Source of the DNA: an uncultured Clostridia bacterium
GTDB taxonomy: Bacteria; Bacillota; Clostridia; Oscillospirales; Oscillospiraceae
Direction of reading: 5' to 3'
DNA length: 5,258 bases
NCBI GenBank assembly: GCA_937893605.1
Contig: CALBGG010000138.1
Coordinates: 1 to 5,258, forward strand
The position numbers were made by a program, and so were the translations under genes. Below, one piece after another: positions 4,481 through 5,258 of the stretch; the stretch's first letter is position 1, and every line of letters starts with the position of its first letter. The notes under the pieces are model-generated. The model saw only the letters and a program-made list of their open reading frames with translations. It did not search any database and had not been told where the DNA came from.

Positions 4481-4481
<1 letters not shown>
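3717..4481 (+). CDS. lspA: Lipoprotein signal peptidase (signal peptidase II) with long acidic C-terminal tail
   Basis: This membrane aspartyl protease removes signal peptides from diacylglyceryl-modified prolipoproteins. The start at 3717 is chosen for the SD AAAGGA 7 nt upstream; the frame is open from 3660 but that part is promoter. Four membrane segments lie at about 2-20, 61-80, 88-109 and 124-147. Family motifs are ADQWLKYW (13-20), NIHNSGAAFG (43-52), ALGNCIDRVFLGYVVD (100-115) and FNIADAV (127-133). The catalytic dyad by alignment with P. aeruginosa LspA (D124, D143) is D115 and D131. Usual family length is about 150-170 residues; this one has 254, because about 105 residues follow the last membrane helix. 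That tail is acidic and Pro-rich with three D/E-aromatic motifs: PVDDFADIFG (174-183), DAFWDDFG (209-216) and FSVEDILAEF (242-251). With both ends cytoplasmic, the tail should face the cytoplasm. rluD starts on its stop codon. Confidence 0.95.

Positions 4482-5258
<777 letters not shown>

Overview
The window looks like chromosomal DNA from a fairly GC-rich Clostridia-type Firmicute, most plausibly an Oscillospiraceae/Ruminococcaceae relative. This is an inference from three things: the Firmicute-type neighbour pairs trmN6-rsmI and lspA-rluD, Shine-Dalgarno sites of the AGGAG/GGAGG type, and SigA-like promoters. There is no rRNA, tRNA, CRISPR array or transposase gene.

Layout. (1) 1-156: a composite hairpin and a good extended -10 promoter. 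(2) 157-543: a short DtxR-family metal-dependent repressor with an iron-type metal site. (3) 544-770: no gene, but a structured stretch that resembles a clostridial 6S RNA, ending in a very strong bidirectional terminator. (4) 777-866: a partial copy (A) of a repeat family. (5) 883-1506, minus strand: an unrecognised membrane-anchored protein of 207 residues. (6) 1548-1611: two back-to-back promoters, one for the minus-strand gene and one for the rightward genes. (7) 1616-1814: repeat copy B, which forms the 5' leader of the next operon. (8) 1829-3368: trmN6 and rsmI, overlapping by 11 bp. (9) 3353-3648: repeat copy C, which starts inside the last codons of rsmI. (10) 3653-5258: a promoter, then lspA with a long acidic C-terminal extension, then an RluD-type pseudouridine synthase that runs off the window end and overlaps lspA by one base.

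Functionally, the rightward genes are housekeeping. Two are rRNA/tRNA methyltransferases (TrmN6 on tRNA, RsmI on 16S rRNA), one is the lipoprotein signal peptidase, and one is an rRNA pseudouridine synthase. The least ordinary part of the window lies between the genes. Three copies of one imperfect repeat family (A, B, C; all in the same orientation) occupy the three long intergenic gaps. They share an end (TTTAGAGGCG-type), a 36-bp core and a following hairpin whose stem bases differ between copies while pairing is largely kept. Copy C has exact 10-bp terminal inverted repeats and an inverted second core, like a small non-autonomous (MITE-like) element. B and C bracket the trmN6-rsmI transcription unit: B lies at its transcription start and C supplies its last codons and stop.
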